From Streptomyces sp. ICC1 (lineage in GTDB: Bacteria > Actinomycetota > Actinomycetes > Streptomycetales > Streptomycetaceae): a DNA stretch of 64,000 bases. The DNA lies in NCBI RefSeq assembly GCF_003287935.1, contig NZ_CP030287.1:6661227-6725226 (forward strand), written 5' to 3'. The position numbers and the translations under genes are program-made. The notes under the pieces were generated by a model that saw only the letters and a list, made by a program, of their open reading frames with translations, searched no databases and was not told the origin of the DNA. This document shows, in pieces, positions 50,644 to 60,694 of the stretch; the stretch's first letter is position 1; each line of letters begins with the position of its first letter.

Positions 50644-53600
50644 CGAGACCTCGGCCGGAGCGCGCCGACCTCGACGATCGGATTGGGGCCGGTGCTGTTC
50701 CGAGCCATGATCCCCTGGAGCGTGTCGTGGGCGCTGTAGCCGTGCTGGGCAACACTGACGACGCCCTGGTTGTTGCCGGTCACGACCGCCGCGTGGTTGT
50801 ACACACCGTTGTCCTTCTTCCAGGTGAAGAACAGGATGTCTCCAGGGCGAAGATTGTACGCCCGGTTGACGTAGCCGGGCTGGCGGTAGCTGAACAGGTG
50901 CTGGAACAGGTTCTGGGCCCCTGACCAGGTGTGGCTGTTCTTCTTCCACGACGTCCAGGAGGTGTTCCGCCACCAGGCGCGGTCCTGCCAGTAGGCATAG
51001 TGGCGCATCTTCATGCCGCCACCGTTGTAGAGGGCCTTCGACACGAAGTTGGTGCAGTCGTTTCTGCCGTAGTCCCTCGGGATCTTGCCGGCGTTGTTCC
51101 AGGCCCAGCTTCCGGTACCCGAACCGTTGACGTAGGCGGCCGTGAGGGCGCCGGCCGGGGAGGAGCCCGGCACGGGGAACCCGTCCGCGCCCAAGAGGAT
51201 GGTCTCCGCGTCACCGGTCGGCATGCCCGTGGTGTCGGCCGGTGTGGCGGCCACCTGGGTTCCCGCCGCAGCCGTGGGGGACAGCTTCTGCCCCGCCTCG
51301 CTGTCGTCGGATTCGCTCTCGAGCCTCACGGTCCCGCCCGAGACGTTGAACACGAACCGCTTGGCCCGCCGGTCCTCCGACACCTCGTCGACGCCGTTGA
51401 CCCGCAGGGTCATCGTCTGGATCACAGTGCTTCGAACCAGCACGCGGTCGGTTCCGCCCGGGGCGACCATGGTGTCCGTCAGAGCTGAACTGGCACCCAC
51501 GTACGACTGGCTTTGCGTTCCCAGCGCCACGAGCCCCCCGATGAGGGAGGCTTCCTGCACGTCGAGGACCGCTCCGAAGACCGCGCCGTGCGCGGACTCG
51601 GCCGCCGCCTCGGCCGTGGTGGCACTGACCCCCGTGGTGACCTTGTTGCGGGCGGTCAAGTAGGCCTGGACGTAGTCCTTGTACGGCGTGGTCCCACCGG
51701 CCACGGAGACGCCCTGAGCCAGTGCGGAACGGGACACCGGGCCGCTGCCGACGGCATTCTTCGCCGTCACCGAGACCCGGTGGGAGGTCGCGTTGTTCAG
51801 CCCGGAGAAGACGGCGCGCAGCGCCGTGCCCTCCCAGCTGCCCACCACCGTGCCGTCGCTCTTCTCGGCCTTGGCCACGTACGTGACGTCACCGGTCGCC
51901 CCGCTGTCGAGCGGGGGGTTCCAGGTGGCGAGCAGGCCGGTGTCACCCGGGGTGGTGGCGATGTCGCCGACCACGCCGGGAGCGGTCGGCGGCAGGTACT
52001 CGACCGTCAGCTGGGGACGCAGGGCGGTGTCCGCCGCCGTACCCGAGTGGTACGAGGCTCCGGCCACCGTGCCGGGGGCGGTGAGGGCCAGTCCCTCGTT
52101 GCCGCCGCGGTCGAGCCAGGACTGCACCAGCATGCCGAAGTCGACCTCGGACAGCGCGAGGTCCGAGACGTAGCTTTCGGTGCCCGCGGCCGTGAGGAGG
52201 TCCTTGCCGCTCTGCGCCGCGGTCCACGGCGTGGACAGCTCGAACGCCTCCGGCTTCTGCGCCTCACACGGCGCGGTGCAGTTGGCGCGGATCAGCGACA
52301 GCTTGGCGGAGGTGACGCGCGCCCCCTTCGGCAGCGCGGTGAGGTCCGCCTTCAGATGGGTGGCCCACAGGTGGCCGTCAGCGGCGCCGACCCGGAGCTG
52401 ACCGTTCGGCGGCGTGGCGCAGCCGGGCGCGTCACAGTCGGTGGCCGTCGTCACGCCCGTGAGCGCGGTGCCCTTGATGACCAGGGACTGCGTGGCAGGC
52501 ATGGGCGGCATCGGCTGGAGGCGGACGGTCAGGCTCTGCTCCGCCGACCAGGGCGAGCACCCGACGCTGTCACAGGCCCGTACGGACCAGCGGTAGCTCG
52601 CGCCGTCCGCCAGTTTGCCGTCCGGGATCTCCAGGGCGGCCCGGTTGCCGCTCTCCACCCACACGGGAGGCAGCGGAAGACCGGGGATCGGATTCCCGGC
52701 CGCGGCCTTGAGCGAGAACTCCGCGCTCACGCGGGTCTGTGCCGGGGTCGTGACGACCGCGGACAGGATCGGCGTCAGGGTCTGCTGCGCACCGGCTTGC
52801 ACGTCCTGCGGGGCGTCGGGCAGCGGGCTGACGGTGAAGGTCGTCCAGTTGGACCACGGGGACCAGCTGTTGCTGTAGTGCGTTCCGTCGTACGGGGAGG
52901 TGCGGAACCGGTACGTGTGCCCGTGCTGGAGCACGCCCGCCGGTACGACGATCGAGGCGGGAGTGCCGGCCGGGACGTACGGCGACACCATCGTGTTTCC
53001 GACCTGCGCGTTCGTGGCGGCGTCGAAGATCTGGAAGGTGCCGTTGACCGTGTCGCCGTCCTTGTCCGCGAACGTGTCGCGCAGGGTCGGCGTCGTCGTG
53101 TCGACGCGCCATGCCGGGGTCTTGTCCTGGACGAACGGAGGTCCGGCCTCCTGCTTCGTCCCGGTCTGCGGACGGTAGTTGTAGGTCACCGTCAGCTTGG
53201 GCGGGTTGGAGGTGGCGTTCGCGGAGTTGACGCGCTTCCACTGCCCGACGACCGCCTCCGACGAGGCCTGCAGACCCATGCTGGACAGCGGCGCCTTCGC
53301 GGACGCCCACGTCTGCACGAGGGTGGTCACGTCGGCGTTGATCCAGCCGTCGGGTGCCGCGGCACAGCCGGGGTTGCCGCGGGTCTGGGTGGACGTGGCG
53401 TACTTGGTGGTCATGGCCGGCTGGTTCGTCCAGCGCGACGCGGTGCTCGGGGTGCCGGAGCTCCAGACCTCCCACGGCTGCGCGCTGCAGTCGACGTTGG
53501 CGGAGTGGAAGTTCCACAGGCTCAGGCTCGCGCTGGACACGAGCGCGTCCGCGATGGGCGCGGTGTTCCAGGTGATGAAGGAACGTGCGGTGCGGAACGT

Positions 53601-54683
53601 GCCGTTCGCGTTCTTCGTACCCGGGTTGCCGAGGTCGAGTTCGGTGTCGTTGGACCAGTCGATCGTCTCCCCCTGCTGGACGTAGGTGTCGAAGACGCTG
53701 CCCAGCGAGGAGGTGGAGGGGTCCACCGTCACGGGGTACTTGGTGGCCGGGTCCGCGAGGAACTTGGCGTCGGGCGTGACGACGAGGTCGACCGTGCCCT
53801 TGCCCTGGACCACCTTCATCGCGACGGGGACCTTGCGGGTGTGCTCACCGGAGACGGGGTCGACGGTGGAGTCCCACATCACCGGCGTCGGCATGACCGC
53901 GGTCTTGCGCGTCTTGCGGTCGGTGAACTGGACGCTGCCGTCGGCCTGCTGTTCCACCTTCAGGCCCTTGGCCGTCAGCGGCAGCGTGTACGAGTAGGTG
54001 TCGGAGGCCGGCCGCTGCTTCAGCTCGACGAACTGCTCGAAGCCGCTGCGGGTTGCCTCGACGACCACGTCACCGCCGTTCACGGCGTTGGTGTACACGG
54101 CGCGGGCCCCGTCGAGGTCGGGGGACGGCAGCGCGCCCTTCCACTTGAGGGTGATCTGCTGGTCCCCCTCGCCCAGGGTGGCCAGATCGGTGCTGGTGTA
54201 GTTCACCGCGGGCGCTGCCGCCGGGGCGGCCTTGGCCATGCGCGGGATGCTGCCCGCGGCCAGCTTCAGGCCCTGCGGATGGGCCTTGGACGCCACCGAA
54301 CCGTCCGAGCCGCGCCCCAGGGTCACATCGACGCCGCGCCAGCCGCGCACCTGCTGGTCGTAGAACCGGATCGGCCCGGCGGCCACTTCGGTCGTGAGCG
54401 TGCCGTTCGGGTTCACCCACGTCGTGGCGGTCTCGGACCGCTCCGACACCGCCTCCACACGGTGGCCGGCGGTACGGGCGGCCACCCGGGCGCGCGCGAT
54501 GTCGACGGCTTCGGTCACCTTGCCGGGCTTCGTCGCGGGCGTCGGCGCCGGCGCCGCACCTGCCACGTTGGAGCTCTGGATCAGTGTGGCGGTCACGATG
54601 AGTGCCGCCCCGCCCGCTATCCAGTGCGAGGTCCCCCAGGGGCCTCTCCCACGGCGGCGTGCCGTGGAGAAACGAGTAGCCAT
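50640..54683 (-). CDS. Large secreted DNRLRE/FN3 protein with C-terminal amidase domain
   Basis: 1347 residues. Signal peptide (about 1-42, SSNVAGAAPA), a beta-rich N-terminal part, two DNRLRE-type modules (GNPGCAAAPDGWINADVTTL, and near 870 FGMLVQSWLDRGGNEGLALT), fibronectin-III-like segments (GDTGLLATWNPPLDSGATGD) and a C-terminal amidase_6-type cysteine domain: Cys1210 in YGRNDCTNFVSKALY, with His in NGVYNHAAVVTGNN. The domain is papain-like and expected to cut peptide or cell-wall amide bonds. ATG at 54683 follows gaggaagt; a 17-bp palindrome lies 24 bases upstream. Coupled to a lipoprotein gene. Confidence 0.85.
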   Translation of the reverse strand: MATRFSTARRRGRGPWGTSHWIAGGAALIVTATLIQSSNVAGAAPAPTPATKPGKVTEAVDIARARVAARTAGHRVEAVSERSETATTWVNPNGTLTTEVAAGPIRFYDQQVRGWRGVDVTLGRGSDGSVASKAHPQGLKLAAGSIPRMAKAAPAAAPAVNYTSTDLATLGEGDQQITLKWKGALPSPDLDGARAVYTNAVNGGDVVVEATRSGFEQFVELKQRPASDTYSYTLPLTAKGLKVEQQADGSVQFTDRKTRKTAVMPTPVMWDSTVDPVSGEHTRKVPVAMKVVQGKGTVDLVVTPDAKFLADPATKYPVTVDPSTSSLGSVFDTYVQQGETIDWSNDTELDLGNPGTKNANGTFRTARSFITWNTAPIADALVSSASLSLWNFHSANVDCSAQPWEVWSSGTPSTASRWTNQPAMTTKYATSTQTRGNPGCAAAPDGWINADVTTLVQTWASAKAPLSSMGLQASSEAVVGQWKRVNSANATSNPPKLTVTYNYRPQTGTKQEAGPPFVQDKTPAWRVDTTTPTLRDTFADKDGDTVNGTFQIFDAATNAQVGNTMVSPYVPAGTPASIVVPAGVLQHGHTYRFRTSPYDGTHYSNSWSPWSNWTTFTVSPLPDAPQDVQAGAQQTLTPILSAVVTTPAQTRVSAEFSLKAAAGNPIPGLPLPPVWVESGNRAALEIPDGKLADGASYRWSVRACDSVGCSPWSAEQSLTVRLQPMPPMPATQSLVIKGTALTGVTTATDCDAPGCATPPNGQLRVGAADGHLWATHLKADLTALPKGARVTSAKLSLIRANCTAPCEAQKPEAFELSTPWTAAQSGKDLLTAAGTESYVSDLALSEVDFGMLVQSWLDRGGNEGLALTAPGTVAGASYHSGTAADTALRPQLTVEYLPPTAPGVVGDIATTPGDTGLLATWNPPLDSGATGDVTYVAKAEKSDGTVVGSWEGTALRAVFSGLNNATSHRVSVTAKNAVGSGPVSRSALAQGVSVAGGTTPYKDYVQAYLTARNKVTTGVSATTAEAAAESAHGAVFGAVLDVQEASLIGGLVALGTQSQSYVGASSALTDTMVAPGGTDRVLVRSTVIQTMTLRVNGVDEVSEDRRAKRFVFNVSGGTVRLESESDDSEAGQKLSPTAAAGTQVAATPADTTGMPTGDAETILLGADGFPVPGSSPAGALTAAYVNGSGTGSWAWNNAGKIPRDYGRNDCTNFVSKALYNGGGMKMRHYAYWQDRAWWRNTSWTSWKKNSHTWSGAQNLFQHLFSYRQPGYVNRAYNLRPGDILFFTWKKDNGVYNHAAVVTGNNQGVVSVAQHGYSAHDTLQGIMARNSTGPNPIVEVGALRPRSR

Positions 54684-54706
54684 ACTTCCTCGGTCTTGTC
54701 GATGGA

Positions 54707-54723
54707 GTATCAAAACTTGATAC
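54707..54723 (-). promoter_or_regulatory. 17-bp perfect palindrome, likely operator
   Basis: gtatcaa-aac-ttgatac in the AT-rich leader of the large secreted protein gene. Position fits an operator or -10 region; the regulator is unknown. Confidence 0.65.
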
Positions 54724-54908
54724 GAAAGGAGCAACATAGCCCCCTGACCAGGCAGTTCTGACTCGCAATCGGACAAGAGGGACACAATGCGCGCCGCAGT
54801 GACCCACTCGTGATGTGTCACTTAGCTGTCACTGGACGAGGGCCGTCTCCGCACCACCGAGACGAGGCCCGCCTCCTCGCCATCGAACAACGAGGTGACG
54901 CTCCGCGT

Positions 54909-56182
54909 TCAGCGGCCGGCTCGGTCGTTCCTGGTCTTGCGCAGGCCGAAGACGGCGGCGCCGAGGATGAGGACCGCGCTGCCGGAGATGACCGTGCTCG
55001 CGGGCAGGGCGAAGGCGAGGGCCGCACAGCCGGCCAGGCCGATCACGGGGACGAGGCGGCCGGGCCGGCCTTCCTCTTCGGTGAGGGTCCAGGCGGAGGC
55101 GTTGGCGATGGCGTAGTAGGCCAGGACGCCGCAGGAGGAGAAGCCGATCGCGCCGCGTACGTCGGTGGTCGCGGCGAGCAGGGCGACGACGGCGCCGACG
55201 GCCAGTTCGGCGTGGTGGGGAACACCGAAGCGCGGGTGTACGGCGGCCAGGGTGTGCGGAAGGTGGCGGTCGCGGGCCATGGCCAGGGTGGTGCGGGAGA
55301 CCCCGAGGATCAGCGCGAGCAGTGAGCCGAGTGCGGCGACGGCGCCGCCCGCGCGGACGATCGGCACCAGCCAGTCGGCGCCCGCGGCGCGTGCGGCGTC
55401 CGGCAGCAGGGCGGTGGCGTTCGCCAACCCGCCGGGGCCCAGGACGGTCAGGGCGGCGACGGCGACGAGGGCGTAGACGCCGAGGGTGACGCCGAGGGCG
55501 ATCGGGATGGCGCGCGGGATGGTGCGGGCGGGGTTGCGGACTTCCTCGCCGAGGGTGGCGATGCGGGCGTAGCCGGCGAAGGCGAAGAACGACAGGCCCG
55601 CGGCTTGGAGTACCCCGCCGACGGTGGCGTCCGCGCCGATGTCCAACCGGGCGGTGTCCGAGCCGACCGAGGCCAGGGCGGTGACGACCACGGCGGCGAG
55701 CACGGCCAGGACGACCGCGACGATGACGCGGGTCAGGAGGGCGGATTCTGCACCCCGGCGTAGTTCACGGCGGTGAGCGCCACCACGGCGGCCACGGCCA
55801 CCGCGTGGGCCTGCCCGGGCCAGAGATACGTGCCGACGGTGAGGGCCATCGCCGCGCAGGAGGCGGTCTTGCCGACCACGAATGCCCAGCCGGCCAGGTG
55901 GCCCCAGAAGTCGCCCAGGCGTTCGCGGCCGTAGACGTAGGTGCCGCCGGACTGCGGGTAACGGGCGGCCAGTCGCGCCGAGGACGTCGCGTTGCAGTAG
56001 GCCACGACCGCGGCCAGGGCCAGGGCGAGCAGCAGCCCGGAACCGGCGGCGCCGGCCGCCGGGCCGAGCGCCGCGAAGATCCCGGCCCCGATCATGGAGC
56101 CCAGGCCGATCACCACGGCGTCGGACACCCCCAGCCGGCGCTCCATCCCACCCGCGCCCGGCAGGGCTCTCCCCGCGCTCAT
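54909..56182 (-). pseudogene. APC family amino acid permease, frameshifted
   Basis: Two overlapping frames give one APC permease of about 425 residues. Part 1 (56182-55733): LGVSDAVVIGLGSMIGAGIF and RYPQSGGTYVYGRERLGDFW, the family start with GSMIGAGIF substrate motif. Part 2: GLSFFAFAGYARIATLGEEV, NPARTIPRAIPIALGVTLGV to the end LILGAAVFGLRKT. The break is at about 55743: VQN-P replaces VQK-SALLTR, explained by one A missing from an aaa run. Twelve helices would be complete if corrected. ATG at 56182 preceded by gagggcgag. Confidence 0.82.
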
Positions 56183-56345
56183 CACTTGCTCGCCCTCGGA
56201 CCGGCCTTCGAACCAGGCGCACCGTAGCCGACGGAGATGTCCCGCCGGGCTGCCCCGGAGCGTCGGTCGTGCTTCGATGTAATGACCTCCCGGGGGCCCG
56301 GGTCACCGGCGCTGCCCGGCGGGGGCTGCGGCCACCGGTCCCGGT

Positions 56346-56785
56346 ATGACGGGCGGTCGTGAGATCGCGGCTGCGAACGGGCCGGTCGGTTACGCGCTCA
56401 GCAAGGCCGCCAAGCCCACCGCGCGCAACTGCAGGTCAGGGTGGGTCCGCTCGGCCTGTACCTGGGACGGGATCTCCTACTGGTGGACGTTCACCGGCAT
56501 CCCGGGACCACCCGGGCGGAGCTGGTCAAGCGCCTGGGTTTCGAGCAGCCCACCATTGCCAAAGCGATCACCCGCATGGAACGGACCGGGTTCGTGGAAC
56601 GCGCCGCGGACCCTGGCGACCGACGCGTGACCCGGCTGCGGCTGACCGCACAAGGCGAAGCCGTGGTCCAAGACGTCATCGACGCCTGGGCGGACGCCGA
56701 CAGGGCCTCCACCACCGGACTCACCGACGCGGAGACCCGTGAGCTCACCCGGCTCCTGCACAAGATCCGCGACAAGCGTCCGTGA
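56346..56785 (+). pseudogene. MarR family regulator, frameshifted
   Basis: Starts MTGGREIAAANGPVGYALSK, then breaks after AAK at 56414-56415. The other frame continues GPLGLYLGRDLLLVDVHRHP, RAELVKRLGFEQPTIAKAIT and RMERTGFVERAADPGDRRVT, a winged-helix MarR with the ADPGDRR wing. One missing G (gccaag-ccc for gccaag-gccc) restores a 146-residue protein reading AKAHRAQLQVRVGPLGL. Next to a broken SDR gene that it probably controlled. Confidence 0.82.
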
Positions 56786-56815
56786 ACGCGGTCAACGACA
56801 CCACAGGGGGAACAG

Positions 56816-57578
56816 ATGGACCTGGGATCGGCAGGCAGGGCCGTACTCGTCACCGGCGCCAGTTCGGGCCTCGGCAGAGCCACCGCGCTGGCGTTCGCGG
56901 ACGAGAAGGCCCACATCGCCGTCGGCTATCACACCAACCGCCGCGCTGCCGAGGAGGTCGCCGCCCTGGCGGAAGAGCGCGGTGCCCGCGCGATCTGCGG
57001 CAACTCGACCTCGGCCGGCCCGACTCGCTGAAGGATGCGGTCGAGCACGCCCGCCGGGAGCTCGGCCCGATCAACGCCCTGGTCAACTGTGCGTTGCAGT
57101 GGCCGGGATGGCCCGACCCCGGTGAACTCTTCGAGACCGCGCCACCCGAACGGTTCACCTCATCGCTGGCCGCCAACCTGACCGGCCCCTACCTCCTCGC
57201 CCGTGCTGTCGTGGCTGACAGGCGTGCACTGCACTGGGGCCGCATCGTCAACGTCTCCACCGGCCTGGTCGAGGACGGCTTCCCCCACAGCGCCCCCTAC
57301 ATCGCCGCCAAGTCGGGGCCGCACGGACTGACCCGCGCCATGTCCCGCGAACCGGCCGCCGAAGGCATCCTCACCAACGTGGTCATGCCCGGCTTCACAC
57401 CCGCCGACAACAGCTCCCGGCCCAGCTCCTCGAGAAGGCCGGCGGCGGCGCCGCAACCCAGAGCGTCACCCACCCCGACGATGTCGCCCGCATGATCGTC
57501 TTCCCCTGCTCCGCCGCCAACACCAACACCACCGGCGAAGCCATCAGGACCGACGGACACTTCCTCAGCCCGACCTGA
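56816..57578 (+). pseudogene. SDR family oxidoreductase, two frameshifts
   Basis: Part 1 VLVTGASSGLGRATALAFAD (Rossmann TGxxxGxG loop) in one frame, then after about 57000 a second frame with LDLGRPDSLKDAVEHARREL, GRIVNVSTGLVEDGFPHSAP and YIAAKSGPHGLTRAMSREPA (catalytic Tyr-x3-Lys), then after about 57415 a third frame ending GEAIRTDGHFLSPT. In order these make a classical SDR of about 250 residues. Catalytic residues are intact, so the shifts are recent or are sequence errors. Confidence 0.82.
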
Positions 57579-57636
57579 CAGGTGTCGTGCGCACAGTAGA
57601 TGTCAGTGGCGCGCAGAGTTGTGTCAGCGGGACGGT

Positions 57637-57661
57637 CCGCAGCCCATGGAAGGGGCTGCGG
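57637..57661 (+). terminator. Hairpin after SDR gene
   Basis: 9-bp perfect stem ccgcagccc / gggctgcgg with 7-base loop. Confidence 0.65.
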
Positions 57662-57711
57662 TGCGTATGCCGGGTGCCTGAACTCCGCGGTCCGTCAGGT
57701 TGGACGGCACC

Positions 57712-57980
57712 GTGGCGAAACGACCCAAGACGAAGAAGAAGCGACCTTCCTTCGGCATACCGAGGGAGATCATCCTGCTGACGGGGCAAGATGTGTGGCC
57801 CTACACGTTCAGCGCTGATGACTCGGGTGGCGGATGCGGCAAGGTCCCGATGCCCGCCGACGCGGCCCTTGAGGACGTACAGACGGCGATCTTCACGCAC
57901 CTTGCGGACCACACCCGCACACTCCACGGCGTTGAGATCGACGTGGAATGGTCCTCCCTGACGCCGGATGATCCGGGTGG
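57712..57980 (+). pseudogene. Small unknown protein, 3' end replaced
   Basis: GTG-started reading VAKRPKTKKKRPSFGIPREI, ILLTGQDVWPYTFSADDSGG, then ALEDVQTAIFTHLADHTRTL and VEIDVEWSSLTPDD. A basic N-terminus then a mixed fold. Coding character stops near 57980 where antisense recombinase sequence begins, so the 3' end seems lost. No family recognised. Confidence 0.45.
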
Positions 57981-57986
57981 AGCTCC

Positions 57987-58246
57987 GACGCCGAGGTGCG
58001 ACGCGATGGTGGTGACGGACTCCTTCGCGTCGCGGCGCCGCAGGGCGACGGCGAGCACGTCGCCGTCGGCAGCCGGCGGGCGGCCGCCGTGCTTGCCGTT
58101 CGCGGCGGCGGTGTCCAGGCCGACGAGGGTCCGTTCGTGGATGAACTCCCGCTCGACCTCGGCCATCGCGGCGAACACCACGAAGAGGACCTTGCCCGCG
58201 CTGTGCGGGTCGTAGGTGCCGGCGAGGTGTGCGCGCTGTCCTTCAC
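57987..58246 (-). pseudogene. Serine recombinase (resolvase/invertase) fragment
   Basis: About 85 codons: YDPHSAGKVLFVVFAAMAEV, EREFIHERTLVGLDTAAANG, KHGGRPPAADGDVLAVALRR and KESVTTIASHLGV. That is the long helix E and start of the HTH of a resolvase-type recombinase; the N-terminal catalytic Ser region and the HTH end are missing. Remnant of a mobile element, inserted at the end of the preceding unknown gene. Confidence 0.8.
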
Positions 58247-58360
58247 TTATAAGGGACACCCCCCCTCACACCCCTGCGCTCGCCACCCTCGACCCCCTGC
58301 CGGATCCGCTCCCGGCAGGAGCTACCTTCGTACCGATCACCAGGACGGGGGGACGGGTTC

Positions 58361-60277
58361 ATGGACGAGCGGCTCGAAGCCGAGGGCGAGGTGGCGGTCG
58401 CCCGCCTCAGCATCGACGGCGGGGACCTGCGGCACGCGGCGCGGCATCTGGGCGACGCGCTGGCCGCCGATCCCCGGCACCCCGACGCCTACGCGGCCCT
58501 GGCCGAGCTGGCCGCGGCCGCCGGCGGCCACGCGGCCGCTCTGGAACTGTTCGCCGACGACGCCTTCACCGGCTCGGTGGCTTGCGTCGCCCAACTGCAC
58601 GCCGCCGCCGGCCAATGGGAGCCGGCCCTCGGCGCCCTCGCGGCGGTGCTGGGCGCCGAGCCCGACCGCCCGTGGGCGGTGGTCTCCTGGCTGGCCGACC
58701 CCGCGCTTCCCGGCCGACTGTCGCCCGCGGCCGTCGCGCAGGCCGTCGCGAGGCTGTCGCGCACCCTGCCCGATCCGCTGCCGCCCCGACTGCGGGAACC
58801 CGTAAGGCCGTTCTACTCGCTGGTCAGGGCCGTCACCGCCGCCCACCCCGGGGATTCGCTGCTGCACGCGATGGCCTCCACGCTCGCCCGGCGCTTCGGT
58901 GACGCCGCCGATGCCGTCGCATGGGCCGAGCGCGCCCGACAGCTCGAACCCGGACACGCACAGGCCGTCGTCCTCGGCTCCGCGCTGCACGCCGCCGGAC
59001 GCTCCGCCGAAGCCCTGGCCGTGTGGGAGGCGGAGATCGCCCGCGACCCCTCGGGGGTGGACCTGTACGTCGACGTCGCCGAGCTCCACGGGAAGACCGG
59101 CCGGCCCGCCGAGGGCCTCGTCTGGCTCGAGCGCGCACTGGCCCTGGAACCCGACCACCCCAAGGCCGCACCCGCCGGGCACGCCCTGCGCCACGCCGTC
59201 GACGGGGGCACGGCGCACCTGCTGGCCCTCTCCGACCACCTGCGGGCCCATCCCGACCACGGCTACGCCGCCCACCTCCTGGACGGGCTCTGCGAGGACG
59301 AGCCGTGGCTCGGACACGTGCACCCGGCGTACGAGGCGAGCGTCAACGTGCTGCACCAGATGCTCGCCCGGCCCGGCACCGCCCGCGACCACGGGATCGA
59401 GCTGCTCTCCTCCGCCCTGGAGCCGCCCAGCACCCGCCTCGCCCTGACCATGGGATTCCCGCGCGCGACGGTCGACTACCAGTCCGTTCCCTCTCCCGAT
59501 CCCCGCATCCCGCAGTACCAAGTCAGCACCGTTCTCTGGGAGTTCCACGGCCCGGAGGGGCGGGCCGCCCGCCCCTCGGTCGGCGCGCCTTCGGCCGAAG
59601 CCTCGGAACTGCTGCGGCAGGTGGCCGCGTTGGGCTGGCCTTCGCCCGGAGCCGCGTACGACCACGCCGTACGGCTGGCCGGGCTGTCCGCCGAGGACCT
59701 GCTGGCCCTGTGCGTGCACCCGCCGCTGCCCCTGGAGGACGAACAGGGAGCCCGTCTACTGGGCGGGCAGCCCGAGATGTGGGTCCGGGCGGTGCAGGTC
59801 TTCGCCTGCCTGGGGCTGGCCCACCACCGCGCGGACGAGCCCTGGCCCACGTCCCGCCGCAGGGCCCTGCTCGTCGACCTGCTCTTCGGTCCCGAGGACT
59901 GGACCAACGAGGCCGCCGGTTTCGCCCTCCTCGCCATAGCCTGGGCCGACCCCACCACCCGCGAGGACATCGGGGCCCGCCTGGTCGACCGCCTGCTGCA
60001 CGTGGGCAAGGCCTGGCGGGAGCGCGACGCGACGATCCTCGCCTCGCTCTCCCGCCTCGTCCTGGCCTGCCCGTGGCTGCCCGAGACCTTCCTCAGCCTG
60101 GCCGGGGAGATGCTGAAGGCGGCCACCGACTTCCACTCCAGGCCGGCGGAGGACGCCGCGGAGCGCCAGGCGGACATCATGGCCGAGCTCGACGCGCGAC
60201 GTGCGCCGGGCGCGGGTGCCGCGCGCGTCCCGAAGCCCCGGTCGCTCCTGAACCGCCTCTTCGGCCGGGCCCGCTGA
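58361..60277 (+). CDS. Tetratricopeptide repeat protein
   Basis: 638 residues. TPR pairs in the N-terminal two-thirds (AARHLGDALAADPRHPDAYA, AERARQLEPGHAQAVVLGSA, GLVWLERALALEPDHPKAAP), then an alpha-rich C-terminal half with HPAYEASVNVLHQMLARPGT and PWPTSRRRALLVDLLFGPED. No signal peptide, membrane helix or enzyme motif. A scaffold-type protein; partners unknown. ATG follows ggggggacggg. A hairpin ends the gene. Confidence 0.85.
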   Translation: MDERLEAEGEVAVARLSIDGGDLRHAARHLGDALAADPRHPDAYAALAELAAAAGGHAAALELFADDAFTGSVACVAQLHAAAGQWEPALGALAAVLGAEPDRPWAVVSWLADPALPGRLSPAAVAQAVARLSRTLPDPLPPRLREPVRPFYSLVRAVTAAHPGDSLLHAMASTLARRFGDAADAVAWAERARQLEPGHAQAVVLGSALHAAGRSAEALAVWEAEIARDPSGVDLYVDVAELHGKTGRPAEGLVWLERALALEPDHPKAAPAGHALRHAVDGGTAHLLALSDHLRAHPDHGYAAHLLDGLCEDEPWLGHVHPAYEASVNVLHQMLARPGTARDHGIELLSSALEPPSTRLALTMGFPRATVDYQSVPSPDPRIPQYQVSTVLWEFHGPEGRAARPSVGAPSAEASELLRQVAALGWPSPGAAYDHAVRLAGLSAEDLLALCVHPPLPLEDEQGARLLGGQPEMWVRAVQVFACLGLAHHRADEPWPTSRRRALLVDLLFGPEDWTNEAAGFALLAIAWADPTTREDIGARLVDRLLHVGKAWRERDATILASLSRLVLACPWLPETFLSLAGEMLKAATDFHSRPAEDAAERQADIMAELDARRAPGAGAARVPKPRSLLNRLFGRAR

Positions 60278-60284
60278 TCCCGCT

Positions 60285-60319
60285 CCCCGGCCGGCCGGTA
60301 CCTGCCGGCCGGCCCGGGG
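60285..60319. terminator. Bidirectional hairpin
   Basis: 14-bp stem with one bulge (ccccggccggccgg with ccggccggcccgggg) between convergent genes. Confidence 0.75.
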
Positions 60320-60348
60320 CGGACCGTCCGCGGTGCTGCGACCGGCCG

Positions 60349-60606
60349 CTACATGGCGGAGCGCAGCATGCCCGCCGTCCTGGCCATGGCGGCCCTCGTC
60401 GGCTCGTCGACGGCCGTCCGCGCGGCGTCCTCCAGGAGCAGGGCGGCCGCCTGGAGCAGCCCGACGTGGACCGGGACGGTCTGCAGGCCGGTCAGTGCCG
60501 CCATCGCCTGGTCGGTGGCGCTCTGCGGGATGAGGGTGCTGACGCCGCGTCCGATGCCGCGTTCACGTGGGCCCTGCGCTGGTGTGGTCACCCGGCGATT
60601 CTCCAT
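60349..60606 (-). CDS. Small hypothetical protein
   Basis: 85 residues: MENRRVTTPAQGPRERGIGR, VSTLIPQSATDQAMAALTGL and LLQAAALLLEDAARTAVDEP, helical. An ATG at 60627 in frame is an alternative. No family recognised; ribosome site weak. Confidence 0.5.
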   Translation of the reverse strand: MENRRVTTPAQGPRERGIGRGVSTLIPQSATDQAMAALTGLQTVPVHVGLLQAAALLLEDAARTAVDEPTRAAMARTAGMLRSAM

Positions 60607-60694
60607 GATTCGGATACCGCTCGGCATCCGCGACGATCGGGTCCTACCGGCGCTTTGACCCGCAATACGGGGCACCGGCCACTCGCCGGACCGG

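Noticed and set aside
51513..54761. 1082-codon plus-strand frame opposite the large secreted protein gene
   Set aside because: Composition is that of an antisense shadow in high-GC DNA; the minus strand has signal peptide, domains and ribosome site.
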